From Cellulophaga baltica (GTDB taxonomy: Bacteria > Bacteroidota > Bacteroidia > Flavobacteriales > Flavobacteriaceae), in assembly GCF_900102165.1 (NCBI RefSeq), contig NZ_FNBD01000020.1, positions 1 through 36,954 of the forward strand: a DNA stretch of 36,954 nucleotides. The letters run 5' to 3'. Of the stretch, positions 25,719-33,951 are shown in pieces. The position numbers and the translations under genes are program-made. Within the stretch, counting starts at the first letter, position 1; every line of letters starts with the position of its first letter. The notes below the pieces were generated by a model. That model did no database searches and was not told the origin of the DNA. It saw only the letters and a list, made by a program, of their open reading frames with translations.

Positions 25719-26372
25719 ATGATACTTCATAATTTTGAAACTAAAAATTCAATTTTAAATAAATTTATTGCTGAACTGCGCGATGTAACCATACAAAAAG
25801 ACAGTATGCGTTTTCGTAAAAACATTGAACGCGTAGGAGAGGTGCTTAGTTATGAATTAAGTAAAACATTAAACTATACTCCCCAAACAACTGTAACCCC
25901 CTTAGGAGAAAAAGTAATACCCTTGGCAGCTTCAGATATTGTTATTTGTTCTATTCTCAGAGCTGGTTTACCTTTTCATCAAGGAATTTTAAACTATTTT
26001 GATGATGCTGAAAATGGCTTCATCTCGGCGTATAGACATCATGAAGGAAATTCTGATGATTTTGAAGTTATTGTAAATTATTTTGCTGCGCCAGATTTAG
26101 AGGGTAAAACATTATTGCTTGTAGATCCAATGTTAGCTACCGGAAGAACATTAGAAAATGTTTTAAAAGGCTTAGTAGGATATGGTACTCCTAAAGAAAT
26201 TCATATTGTTTCGGTGATCGGATCAGAGGAAGGTATCTCGTATGTAAATTCCGTCTTTCCTGAAACTACGCAACTATGGATTGCAGCGGTAGATGAAAAA
26301 CTAAATTCTAAGGGATATATTATTCCTGGTTTAGGTGATGCAGGAGATTTAGCGTACGGTACAAAACGTTAG
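25719..26372 (+). CDS. upp: uracil phosphoribosyltransferase
   Basis: This encodes a 217-residue cytoplasmic enzyme that makes UMP from uracil and PRPP (pyrimidine salvage). The PRPP-binding loop LLLVDPMLATGRTLENV occupies residues 132-148, ICSILRAGLPFHQG (77-89) is the family's second active-site segment, and the C-terminal uracil-binding GDAGDLAYGTK is complete. The length is normal for the family. It is preceded by a possible dedicated promoter and an inverted repeat. Its last four bases overlap the end of the convergent RraA-like gene. Confidence 0.95.
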   Translation: MILHNFETKNSILNKFIAELRDVTIQKDSMRFRKNIERVGEVLSYELSKTLNYTPQTTVTPLGEKVIPLAASDIVICSILRAGLPFHQGILNYFDDAENGFISAYRHHEGNSDDFEVIVNYFAAPDLEGKTLLLVDPMLATGRTLENVLKGLVGYGTPKEIHIVSVIGSEEGISYVNSVFPETTQLWIAAVDEKLNSKGYIIPGLGDAGDLAYGTKR

Positions 26373-27079
26373 GCTTTTTTCCAAGCTTCAAATTCCGCCC
26401 GAATGGTTTCATTCGTAAGCGGATATAATCCAATTATTTGTTGACCTGCTTGAACTTTTGCTAAAACGAAATTTTCAAATAGTGTCATTTGAATAGCTTC
26501 TTCGGCCACAGCATTCACTATAGCTTCGGGAATTACCATGACGCCATCATCATCTCCTAATAGAATATCACCAGGAAAAACAGCTACATCTCCACAGCCA
26601 ATAGGATCATTAATGGCAATAGCTTGATGTAAGGTTAAATTAGTAGGCGCAGAGGGCGTGCGGTGGTAAGATGGCATTGCTAAAGCGGCAATTTCAGCAG
26701 AATCACGAAATCCACCATCGGTAACAATACCTGCCACCCCTCGAACCATTAAGCGTGTCGCTAAAATAGAACCTGCAGAGGCCGCACGCGCATCTTTACG
26801 GCTATCAATAACCAAGATACTTCCCGGAGGACATTCTTCTACAGCAACACGTTGTGGATGCTTTGGGTCTTGAAATATGGTAATCGGATTTAAGTCTTCT
26901 CTAGCAGGAATGTAGCGCAAAGTACAGGCTGCTCCAACCATATTGGGTTTGCCTTTCTGTAAAGGAACCACGCCCTGAATGTATTGATTTTTTAACCCTC
27001 TTTTAAATAATATTGTGGCCACAGTTGCTGTGCTCACAGTGGTTAATTTTTCTCTTGTTTTGTCAGATAGTTTTGCCAT
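26369..27079 (-). CDS. RraA-family protein (HMG/CHA aldolase or demethylmenaquinone methyltransferase-like)
   Basis: This encodes about 236 residues of the RraA-like fold. Visible signatures are CPPGSILVIDSRKDARAASAG (about 95-115), GVAGIVTDGGFRDSAEI with the Arg-Asp pair that binds pyruvate/Mg2+ in HMG/CHA aldolases, and GDILLGDDDGVMVIP. Many members are class II aldolases cleaving 4-hydroxy-4-methyl-2-oxoglutarate-type acids; others bind RNase E, which Bacteroidota do not regulate this way. The start MAKLSDK (ATG 27079) is preferred because it clears the upstream isomerase gene by 11 bases; an earlier in-frame codon at 27106 would overlap it. Context with an isomerase and a transporter points to catabolism of a sugar- or keto-acid, by inference. 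Confidence 0.88.
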   Translation of the reverse strand: MAKLSDKTREKLTTVSTATVATILFKRGLKNQYIQGVVPLQKGKPNMVGAACTLRYIPAREDLNPITIFQDPKHPQRVAVEECPPGSILVIDSRKDARAASAGSILATRLMVRGVAGIVTDGGFRDSAEIAALAMPSYHRTPSAPTNLTLHQAIAINDPIGCGDVAVFPGDILLGDDDGVMVIPEAIVNAVAEEAIQMTLFENFVLAKVQAGQQIIGLYPLTNETIRAEFEAWKKA

Positions 27080-27090
27080 AATAAAAGTTT

Positions 27091-28047
27091 TTAGGAGCGT
27101 TGCCAAGCATTTTTAAGAAATTCAAGATCTTTTTTGATGCGTTTAAATACCGCTTCTTTAGAAATTGATATTTCTTTATCACCATGTTCTGCACCCCCTA
27201 AATCATATTCACAATGTAATGACATTGGGATGTTATTAAGATGGTACTTTTTGAGTAATTTAAAATAGGCACTAAAGTCCACCATGCCTTCTCCTAGGGG
27301 TACATTTATAGGTTTCCAAACTCCCTCTTCTTGTCCCCATTTAAAATCTTTAATGACAATACATTTTATGTGAGATTGTATAAGTCGCAAACCTAGAGCC
27401 CAGCTAGTTCCTCCTTCTACTAGGGCATGTCTAATATCATATTGTGTAGCGATATAATTAGGATCCCTATCTTTTATAATTTGATAAATATCCCATATGG
27501 GCGCTCCTACATGTAGCCCTGCGTGGTTTTGATAGGTTCCCGTGAGCTTCAGTTTTTTATTTAGAAGTTCTAAAGCCGCGAATTGGACTTTAAATTTTTC
27601 AATACTTTCTGGTATAGAATGGGCTTCTGAGTATTCTAACCAGCCCATTCTATAATTTTTAAACCCTAGTTGGCTAGCCGTTTGCAAAATATTTTCAGTC
27701 TCTGGAGCTAACGCATTCGTGATATTTGTGGTTATCAATTCAGGCGTAAGTCCATAAGATTGCATCGCTTGGACTACTTTGGGAAGATCTCTATCCACAT
27801 TTTCAGAGGCTACATGCCCACCTTTTCGTACGGTCACATCAAGACCATTAAAACCTAATTCGGCAGCAGCTTTAGACATCTTATCATAATCTAAAAACTG
27901 CAAATGTTTGGAGAACAAATGAACCTTCGGCTCTTGATTAAGCGCGGCCACATTTGCATCTTCTAATGCTTTCATTCCTAATAAGGGTATTGCAGCAAGT
28001 CCCATTGCAGATAGTTTTAAAAATTCTTCACGAGATAAATTATTCAT
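27091..28047 (-). CDS. sugar phosphate isomerase/epimerase-like TIM-barrel protein
   Basis: This encodes a 318-residue protein of the xylose isomerase-like TIM barrel family (AP endonuclease 2 superfamily). The N-terminus NNLSREEFLKLSAMGLAAIPLLG is a degenerate twin-arginine-type export signal: the pattern SRRxFLK is present as SREEFLK, so the twin arginines are absent and export is uncertain. Barrel landmarks include LGFNGLDVTVRKGGHV, TGTYQNHAGLHVG (metal/substrate histidine), YDIRHALVEGG, IKCIVIKDFKWG and PMSLHCEYDLGG, with Glu, Asp and His in the usual metal-binding positions. It probably isomerises or epimerises a sugar or keto-sugar. It is upstream of the RraA-like gene in the same transcript and divergent from the Nramp-like transporter. 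Confidence 0.85.
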   Translation of the reverse strand: MNNLSREEFLKLSAMGLAAIPLLGMKALEDANVAALNQEPKVHLFSKHLQFLDYDKMSKAAAELGFNGLDVTVRKGGHVASENVDRDLPKVVQAMQSYGLTPELITTNITNALAPETENILQTASQLGFKNYRMGWLEYSEAHSIPESIEKFKVQFAALELLNKKLKLTGTYQNHAGLHVGAPIWDIYQIIKDRDPNYIATQYDIRHALVEGGTSWALGLRLIQSHIKCIVIKDFKWGQEEGVWKPINVPLGEGMVDFSAYFKLLKKYHLNNIPMSLHCEYDLGGAEHGDKEISISKEAVFKRIKKDLEFLKNAWQRS

Positions 28048-28098
28048 ATAATTTTAGGTATAATTTTAAGATTATAATGGTAATTCATGATCAAAAAC

Positions 28099-28128
28099 TT
28101 GAAAGTGTCAATAATATTTCTATTTTTG
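28099..28128 (+). promoter_or_regulatory. promoter of the Nramp-like gene
   Basis: TTG at 28099-28101 and TATTTTTG at 28121-28128 match the -33/-7 consensus with a 19-base spacer. Transcription would begin near 28135, giving a leader of about 80 bases. Confidence 0.5.
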
Positions 28129-28216
28129 GTGAACCAATCTGGGTAACCAATTTAGGTATTTTTTTAGTAATTCAACCGTATTTATTTAATAAAATCTCCG
28201 TTAAAAACTATTCTCT

Positions 28217-29491
28217 ATGGACCAATTGACGAACAAACCATCACTTTTAAAAAAGATTCTAGCCTTAGTTTTGGCTTTTGGCCCAGGAATATTTGCCATT
28301 GGATATACTATTGGTACCGGGAGTGTTACCTCTATGATCGTAGCGGGGAGTACCTATGGTATGCAATTACTTTGGGTGTTACTTTTAAGTTGTGTGTTTT
28401 CAGGAATATTAATGTATGCCTATGGTAATTTTGCTTTAGTAACAGGCGAAACCGCATTGTTTGCTTTCAAGAAACATTTAAAATATGGAAAACTCATTGC
28501 AATACTAATTATAGTAGGAATTTCATTAGGACAATGGAATTCTTTGATGGGTATTTTAGGCATTTCTTCCAATATAATTTATGAAATTATTGTCATCTAT
28601 TTTCCTAACTTATCAGGAAGTAGGTATGAAGTAGTACTGATAGTAGCATTGGTAGTAATTGCTATTATGTATAGCCTTCTCTTGGTCGGAAAGTATACAT
28701 TTTTTGAAAAAATCTTAGTTATTTTCGTAACCATCATGGGGCTATCTTTTATTATTTCCTTGTTTATGGTATACCCTTTACCCGTAGAAGTGGCACAAGG
28801 ATTAATTCCGAGTATTCCTCAGGTAGAAGGTGGTAAAATGATGGTAGCTGCGTTTGTAGGAACCACTATGGCGGCTGCAACATTCTTATCAAGACCTTTA
28901 TTTGTTAAAGGTAAAGGTTGGAATATGAGCAATAGATCACAACAAAAGAAAGATGCTATTATTGCAGCTATTTTAGTGTTTGTGATAAGTGCATCGGTTA
29001 TGGCAGTAGCTTGCGGAGCCTTGTTTCATCAAGGGAAGCCTGTAACAGAAGTTTTAGATATGGTAAATACCCTAGAACCGGTGGCCGGTAAATTTGCACT
29101 GACGCTATTCTTTTTTGGAACTTTAAGTGCGGGTCTTTCATCAATATTCCCATGTTTATTGATTGCACCAATATTACTTGCGGATTATCAATCTGGGGAA
29201 TTAGATACTAGCTCAAAACAATTTAAAATAGTGACAGGAATTGCTTCATGTTTTGCCTTGATTGTTCCCATTTTTGGTGCAAATCCGATACAAATGCAAA
29301 TTTTGTCGCAGGTATTCAATGTTTTTGTACTTCCTTTAGTAATACTTGGAATTATATTGTTAGTGAATAATAAGGGCTTAATGAAAACGTATAAAGCAGG
29401 GCTAGGCTTAAATGTAGGACTATTTGCGGCCTTATTCTTTGCCTGCGTTATTTCGTATAATGGGGTAGTGGCTTTATTTGATTTCTTCTGA
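28217..29491 (+). CDS. Nramp-fold transporter lacking canonical metal-binding motifs
   Basis: This encodes a 424-residue inner-membrane protein of about 11 helices that aligns with Nramp (LeuT-fold) transporters in layout: FGPGIFAIGYTIGTGSVTSM in helix 1, TGETALFAF, then GTTMAAATFLSRPLFV in helix 6. In true Nramp proteins helix 1 has DPGN and helix 6 MPH(N), which hold the metal ion. Here the corresponding residues read GTGS and MAAA, so manganese or iron transport is unlikely. The transporter is divergent from the isomerase and RraA-like genes, 169 bases away, and an organic-acid or sugar-acid substrate is a reasonable inference. A strong terminator follows at 29544-29579. Automated annotation would probably call it a divalent metal transporter. 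Confidence 0.85.
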   Translation: MDQLTNKPSLLKKILALVLAFGPGIFAIGYTIGTGSVTSMIVAGSTYGMQLLWVLLLSCVFSGILMYAYGNFALVTGETALFAFKKHLKYGKLIAILIIVGISLGQWNSLMGILGISSNIIYEIIVIYFPNLSGSRYEVVLIVALVVIAIMYSLLLVGKYTFFEKILVIFVTIMGLSFIISLFMVYPLPVEVAQGLIPSIPQVEGGKMMVAAFVGTTMAAATFLSRPLFVKGKGWNMSNRSQQKKDAIIAAILVFVISASVMAVACGALFHQGKPVTEVLDMVNTLEPVAGKFALTLFFFGTLSAGLSSIFPCLLIAPILLADYQSGELDTSSKQFKIVTGIASCFALIVPIFGANPIQMQILSQVFNVFVLPLVILGIILLVNNKGLMKTYKAGLGLNVGLFAALFFACVISYNGVVALFDFF

Positions 29492-29543
29492 AAATGCATA
29501 TGAGTTAATTTCTAGTTTTTTTAAGTTACTTTAATACCAACGC

Positions 29544-29579
29544 ACAGCCTATTTTTAAACTTTGAAAATAGGCTGTTTT
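29544..29579 (+). terminator. terminator after the Nramp-like gene
   Basis: ACAGCCTATTTT (29544-29555) and AAAATAGGCTGT (29565-29576) form a perfect 12 bp stem with a nine-base loop, followed by a T-run. Confidence 0.9.
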
Positions 29580-29611
29580 ATTATGGGATAGCCGCAACGT
29601 TATAACAATCT

Positions 29612-30043
29612 ATGAGAGTTTATTTAGCCGATGATGATCAAGACGATCGCCTGTTTTTTTCAGATGCTTTAAAGGAATTACCAATTAAAATTGATTTGAC
29701 AACATTTCAAAATGGTGTTGATTTAATGGCAGACCTATTTTCTGAAGAACCCTTACCGAAAGCAATTTTTTTAGATTTAAAAATGCCAATGATGGATGGT
29801 TTTGAATGTCTTGCAGATATTAAAGCAGAAGAAAAATTTAACGGCATTGATGTTATAATTTATTCTACGTCCTTCAATGATTGGGAAGTAGAGAAGTTAC
29901 AAGAAATGGGAGCTAATAGCTATTTGCAAAAACCTAGTTCTTTTAACCAGTTAAAAACGGTACTCTATCAATGTTTAGAGACCATTAAAACAAACGTAGG
30001 AAAATCTGAAGAAGAGCGACTTCAATTTTCTGTTCTGAAATAA
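29612..30043 (+). CDS. single-domain response regulator
   Basis: This encodes a 143-residue cytoplasmic protein that is only a CheY-like receiver domain. The acidic pocket is Asp7/Asp8/Asp9, the phospho-acceptor is Asp55 (AIFLDLKMPMMDGF), the switch Ser/Thr is in IIYSTS (84-86), and Lys107 in LQKP completes the active site. There is no DNA-binding output domain, so it probably acts through protein contacts or as a phosphate sink. No histidine kinase is adjacent. It follows a terminator and leads a run of plus-strand genes (53-residue membrane peptide, DUF808, hydrolase) that may be co-transcribed and stress-related. Confidence 0.92.
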   Translation: MRVYLADDDQDDRLFFSDALKELPIKIDLTTFQNGVDLMADLFSEEPLPKAIFLDLKMPMMDGFECLADIKAEEKFNGIDVIIYSTSFNDWEVEKLQEMGANSYLQKPSSFNQLKTVLYQCLETIKTNVGKSEEERLQFSVLK

Positions 30044-30053
30044 ATAGAAGGTT

Positions 30054-30215
30054 ATGAATAAGATTCTTTGGGGATTGATAGGTTTACTTTTAATAGGTTG
30101 GGTACTTGGATTTTTAGTATTTAAAATTCTAGGAGGCATAATTCATATTCTTTTAATCATCGCAATAGGGCTAATTATTTACAATTGGTTTAGTGGAATA
30201 AAGGAAAAAGGTTAA
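30054..30215 (+). CDS. lmo0937-family small membrane protein
   Basis: This 53-residue protein is encoded from ATG 30054 to TAA 30213-30215. Two hydrophobic helices (about 3-22 and 27-45) with WVLGFLVFKILGGIIHILLI between and within them match the lmo0937/DUF5670 family, whose members read LxLLWLLG, then FxxTGGLIHLLLVIA. The tail FSGIKEKG is short and basic. The function is unknown; relatives are often induced by stress. It lies ten bases after the response regulator and 30 bases before the DUF808 gene, which suggests one transcript. It is short enough to be missed by automated gene calling. Confidence 0.8.
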   Translation: MNKILWGLIGLLLIGWVLGFLVFKILGGIIHILLIIAIGLIIYNWFSGIKEKG

Positions 30216-30245
30216 TTTGCAACCTAAATTTTATACACAAGAACT

Positions 30246-31118
30246 ATGGCGTCAGGATTTTTTGCACTTTTAGACGACATCGCTGCCTTAATGGACGATG
30301 TTGCTGTAATGAGTAAAATCGCAACAAAAAAAACAGCTGGTATTTTAGGAGATGATTTGGCTGTGAATGCAGAAAAAGCATCTGGATTCATGTCCGATAG
30401 AGAAATACCTGTATTATGGGCAATTACTAAAGGCTCATTTTTAAATAAATTGATTATCCTGCCTTTCGCGTTTCTACTAAGTGCATTTCTATCAGCAGCA
30501 ATTACCATAATTTTAGTTCTGGGGGGTATTTATCTGGCCTATGAAGGGGCAGAAAAAATACTAGAATTTTTAGGGGTATTAAAGCATCATGAAAAGAAAG
30601 ATTTAGATTTTGACATGACCAATGAAGAGATTCTTGCCTTGGAGAAAGATCGTGTAAAAGCGGCGATTGTAACCGATTTTATTCTTTCCGTAGAAATTGT
30701 AATCATTGCATTGGGAACAGTGACCGAAAAGGAAATTTCTGTCCAAATCATGGTCGTAACCTTCATTGCTATCTTAGCAACAGTAGGGGTTTATGGGATT
30801 GTGGCTTTGATTGTTAGAATGGATGAATTTGGATTAAAATTAATTAACTTAAATGAGCAAGAGGATAGTTTTTCAGATAAAGTAGGTCACCTTTTAGTAA
30901 ACGCTTTACCATGGGTGATTAAAACACTAGCGGTAGTAGGTACAATTGCACTTTTGTTAGTAGCAGGCGGAATTTTTGTTCACAACATACACTGGCTTCA
31001 TGATCATTTCAATATGGTTCCGGGTATGGTAAAAGAATTTATCGTAGGTCTTGTGTTTGGAGCCATAACCGTACTCTTAGTTCAAATTTTCAAAAAACTG
31101 TTTAAAAAGAAAAAGTAA
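30246..31118 (+). CDS. DUF808 family membrane protein (YedI-like)
   Basis: This encodes a 290-residue inner-membrane protein with about six helices. The N-terminal signature MASGFFALLDDIAALMDDVAVM, then ATKKTAGILGDDLAVNAEKASG, is characteristic of DUF808. Later landmarks are FLNKLIILPFAFLLSAF, GIYLAYEGAEKI, and the C-terminal FIVGLVFGAITVLLVQ followed by a lysine-rich tail. No biochemical role is established for the family. It follows the small membrane peptide by 30 bases and precedes the hydrolase by ten, so it is likely part of the same transcript. Confidence 0.9.
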   Translation: MASGFFALLDDIAALMDDVAVMSKIATKKTAGILGDDLAVNAEKASGFMSDREIPVLWAITKGSFLNKLIILPFAFLLSAFLSAAITIILVLGGIYLAYEGAEKILEFLGVLKHHEKKDLDFDMTNEEILALEKDRVKAAIVTDFILSVEIVIIALGTVTEKEISVQIMVVTFIAILATVGVYGIVALIVRMDEFGLKLINLNEQEDSFSDKVGHLLVNALPWVIKTLAVVGTIALLLVAGGIFVHNIHWLHDHFNMVPGMVKEFIVGLVFGAITVLLVQIFKKLFKKKK

Positions 31119-31128
31119 AACATACACT

Positions 31129-31869
31129 ATGGAGAACCCTAAAGCCTTTACAACGTCTAAAAAAGCAATGGTGTTTCTTCATTATTTTGGTGGTGATGCC
31201 GGGAGTTGGCAATGGGTATGTAAACACTTAGAGGAAGAAGTCCTATGCTACCCTTTGAATCTTCCAGGTTTCGGTGGCACTTCTGTTTCTGAAACTCCAT
31301 CAATCTCAAGCTTTTCAAAATATATTAATGATGAAATTGCGGCACTAGATCTCAAAGATTACATTCTAGTAGGACATTCTATGGGCGGTAAATTATCTTT
31401 AAATGCGGCCTTGCAAAATGTAGCTAATCCTCCTAGTAAAATTGTATTAATTGCACCTTCGCCCCCAACAACAGAAGATATGTCTGCCGATGAAAAAGAG
31501 CGCATGCTAAAGCACCCAGATAAGGAAGAAGCAATACAAACGGTAAAAAAAGGGACTGTCAAATCTTTGAATAAAGAACGATTTGAGTATGCGGTAAATT
31601 CGCAATTGAGAATAGCTGAAATTTCCTGGCAATGGTGGTTAAATACTGGAATGAATAATTCTATAGCTACACAAGTCAAAAAATTAACAACCCCCGTAAG
31701 CGTTATCTTTTCTGAAGATGATCCTGTGATTACAGAAGAAGCAATACAAAAAGAGGTGTTGCCTTATCTTCATAAAGCAACACCTATTTCTATGAAGGGT
31801 ATCGGTCATTTGATGCCCCTAGAAGCTCCAAAGAAATTAGCACTTCTTTTAAAACAACTTTTAGCTTAG
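31129..31869 (+). CDS. alpha/beta hydrolase
   Basis: This encodes a 246-residue cytoplasmic hydrolase of the alpha/beta fold. The oxyanion segment is FLHYFGGDAGSWQWV (residues 17-31), the nucleophile elbow is GHSMGGK (about 83-89, Ser85), the acid is in FSEDDPVITEE (Asp near 198) and the catalytic histidine is in GIGHLMPLEAP. There is no signal peptide. The substrate is not evident; close architecture occurs in haloperoxidase/esterase-like and MenH-like enzymes. It is the last gene of the plus-strand run, and its stop codon overlaps the convergent SDR gene by four bases. Confidence 0.9.
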   Translation: MENPKAFTTSKKAMVFLHYFGGDAGSWQWVCKHLEEEVLCYPLNLPGFGGTSVSETPSISSFSKYINDEIAALDLKDYILVGHSMGGKLSLNAALQNVANPPSKIVLIAPSPPTTEDMSADEKERMLKHPDKEEAIQTVKKGTVKSLNKERFEYAVNSQLRIAEISWQWWLNTGMNNSIATQVKKLTTPVSVIFSEDDPVITEEAIQKEVLPYLHKATPISMKGIGHLMPLEAPKKLALLLKQLLA

Positions 31870-32675
31870 AAAGCAGATTCTACTGCTCCGCCATCCACGC
31901 GTATATTAGCTCCGTTGATGTAGGTAGCATGGTCAGAACACAAGAATGCAATAGTAGAGCCTACTTCTTCAGGTTTTCCTCTGCGCTCCATAGCAATGTG
32001 CGGTCTTTTGTTTTTTACGAACCATTCTACCGCTTCTTCTATAGAACAATTACGTTCTTCTGCCAAATCCTCCATCATAGCGTCTGTCATTGGCGTTTTT
32101 ACATATGCGGGAGATACACAATTAAATAAAATATTTTCTTTTGAATAAGAACGCGATAAGCACTTAGATAAATTTATGATCCCTGCTTTACATGCATTGT
32201 ACGGACTCTCTTCTTCATAGGGTTGGTATGCATTTTCTGATGATATCATAATCATTCTACCCCAGTTAAGCGCTTGCATTTGCGGAATGAAGGCTCTAGC
32301 AATACGCACAGCGCCCATTAAATCAACCTCTATGGTTTGCATCCAGTCATCATCAGAGAGACTTAAGAAATCTCCTGCAGCACCTCTTGCCCCTGCGGCA
32401 TTGACTACGATATGCGCTCCTCCAAAATCATCTTTAATTTTTTTGGCTAAGGCTTTAACTTCTTCATTTTTAGTGATGTCTGCGGTAATTCCGAAAATTT
32501 TAGCATCCTTTCGAGTTTCTTTTAATTCCTTGATGGTATCATCTAACGCCTCTTGATCTCTATCAGACAGTATGATGGTAACTCCTTCATCGACTAAAAA
32601 GCCAGCGGTAGATTTTCCTATTCCTGAATCTGCACCTGTTATCAATGCTGTTTTTCCCTCTATATTAAATTTCAT
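31866..32675 (-). CDS. SDR family NAD(P)-dependent oxidoreductase
   Basis: This encodes a 269-residue classical short-chain dehydrogenase. The cofactor loop is GADSGIGKSTA (residues 15-25), VVNAAGARGA is the NNAG-type motif, the active site is Ser in MISSENAY and Tyr-x3-Lys in SPYNACKAG, and the C-terminus INGANIRVDGG is typical. The segment SDRDQEAL after beta-2 has an Asp, which favours NAD+ over NADP+. The substrate is unknown, probably a 3-oxoacyl or sugar/alcohol compound. It is convergent with the hydrolase gene and lies 112 bases after the Cys-cluster membrane protein gene on the same strand. Confidence 0.92.
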   Translation of the reverse strand: MKFNIEGKTALITGADSGIGKSTAGFLVDEGVTIILSDRDQEALDDTIKELKETRKDAKIFGITADITKNEEVKALAKKIKDDFGGAHIVVNAAGARGAAGDFLSLSDDDWMQTIEVDLMGAVRIARAFIPQMQALNWGRMIMISSENAYQPYEEESPYNACKAGIINLSKCLSRSYSKENILFNCVSPAYVKTPMTDAMMEDLAEERNCSIEEAVEWFVKNKRPHIAMERRGKPEEVGSTIAFLCSDHATYINGANIRVDGGAVESAF

Positions 32676-32787
32676 AAGCTTTTTTTTTATTAATACTCTA
32701 ATTTAGAGCCTAATAAAAAAGTAGACTAGCTTAAAAACTGGAGATGTTAACACAATAGGTTTTGCGTTAATTTCTCTAGGGATTGGG

Positions 32788-33453
32788 TTATTTGCTGAGC
32801 TGAGAAAGTTCTTTTTCAGTAAGTTTTCTAAATGCGTACTTGTAACCCTCAAAAGTAGCTATGGCATAAAATAATATATCCATAGGGCTAAAAGTTTCAG
32901 ACATAATAGGAATAGCTTGCGCATAGTCAAAGAGTACTAACGTTTCCAGATACCCTAATTCTTCATAGGTTGCTATGGCACCTATGATACTAAAGAAATT
33001 CCCTAGGACACAACTTAGTAAAGCTATTACTCCACCTAATAATCCAAATGTCAGGTCAATTCCTTTGCCAAAATATCCTGTGGCAAGCCCTACCATAGCA
33101 CCAATACCTATAGCCATAAATCCAATTTGATATCCAGTAGCAGTAGTGATCACAGCCCATAATAAAGCACCTATTATTCCCGCACAAATTCCGCCAAAAA
33201 TAGCTGCAGGTAAATTTTGCTCGGCTTTTATTTTCGCTAAATTTTCATCAGAAACTAATGTTATCATGTCTTCACGCTGTAAATGCTTGTCGTCATTTAA
33301 GCGCTCTTCAATACTAGTATCTAGGGTGTAATTTGAACATGTGGGAGCAAAATCGGCCTTTAAACCCGTAAGGTTACAAAGCATCCCTTGTTGCATATCT
33401 AGGGTACGGTTAGTACATTTTTTACAAAATACTAATTGCTCTTCTCTAGTCAT
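32788..33453 (-). CDS. membrane protein with N-terminal Cys4 cluster, unknown function
   Basis: This encodes a 221-residue protein. The N-terminal 45 residues contain four cysteines, FCKKCTNRTLD, LCNLTG and TCSNYTLD (Cys10, 13, 26 and 39), spaced like a small zinc ribbon or metal site. After a charged linker come about four helices (roughly residues 80-185), rich in glycine (GIGAMVGLATGYFGKGIDL, FGLLGGVIALLSC). The C-terminal 35 residues are soluble. I do not recognise a named family. The gene begins nine bases after another unknown gene (33463-33951) on the same strand, so the two are probably expressed together. Confidence 0.75.
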   Translation of the reverse strand: MTREEQLVFCKKCTNRTLDMQQGMLCNLTGLKADFAPTCSNYTLDTSIEERLNDDKHLQREDMITLVSDENLAKIKAEQNLPAAIFGGICAGIIGALLWAVITTATGYQIGFMAIGIGAMVGLATGYFGKGIDLTFGLLGGVIALLSCVLGNFFSIIGAIATYEELGYLETLVLFDYAQAIPIMSETFSPMDILFYAIATFEGYKYAFRKLTEKELSQLSK

Positions 33454-33462
33454 TGTTAGGTT

Positions 33463-33951
33463 TTATTGAATTAGACGTGGGGTTAATACCGATAAATCTT
33501 TATGGTGTAGGTTTCCAAAGAAAACTAGGGTTTTCTTTTTGTAGATTAACTTAATCTTTTTGATATTATTTTTTTTGATATTTTTAAGTTGCTCTTTATT
33601 CAAGACATAATTTATTTTGGTAATCCAACATTTTGAAATGTTAGAAAAGTCGGAGCGTATCTCTTCAGTATCAGAGGTGATAATAAAATAGGTCTTACCA
33701 TCGCAAAATACCAGTTGAGATCCTTTTGCTGTTTTGATATTAGAGTGGGATACTATGGTGGTATTCAAAAAATAGTATCCCGCTAAATTTTGAAAGCTAG
33801 CCCATACTTGTCCTTCGGTAGATTCTGCAATCTTATGACCGGGTATGTTTTGTATTTTATTTTCTGTGAAAGTATCTACATGATTACGTTCTAAAGCACG
33901 CACATTACCAAATGCGGCCAGAACTTTATCCATTTTTTTAAAAAAATTCAT
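33463..33951 (-). CDS. hypothetical protein, unknown function
   Basis: This encodes a 162-residue soluble protein without a signal peptide or membrane helices. Mixed beta and alpha character is visible; KTAKGSQLVFCDGKTYFII and WITKINYVLNKEQL suggest a beta sheet with helices, and the lysine-rich KNIKKNNIKKIKLIYKKK is notable. I cannot assign a family. It is nine bases upstream of the Cys4 membrane protein gene and probably shares its transcript. The ATG is followed by a normal N-terminus (MNFFKKMDKVLAAFGN). Confidence 0.7.
   Translation of the reverse strand: MNFFKKMDKVLAAFGNVRALERNHVDTFTENKIQNIPGHKIAESTEGQVWASFQNLAGYYFLNTTIVSHSNIKTAKGSQLVFCDGKTYFIITSDTEEIRSDFSNISKCWITKINYVLNKEQLKNIKKNNIKKIKLIYKKKTLVFFGNLHHKDLSVLTPRLIQ

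Noticed and set aside
27954-28229. A plus-strand 91-codon open frame
   Set aside because: It overlaps the start of the isomerase gene and the intergenic promoter region and has no recognisable feature; the true gene on this strand begins at 28217.
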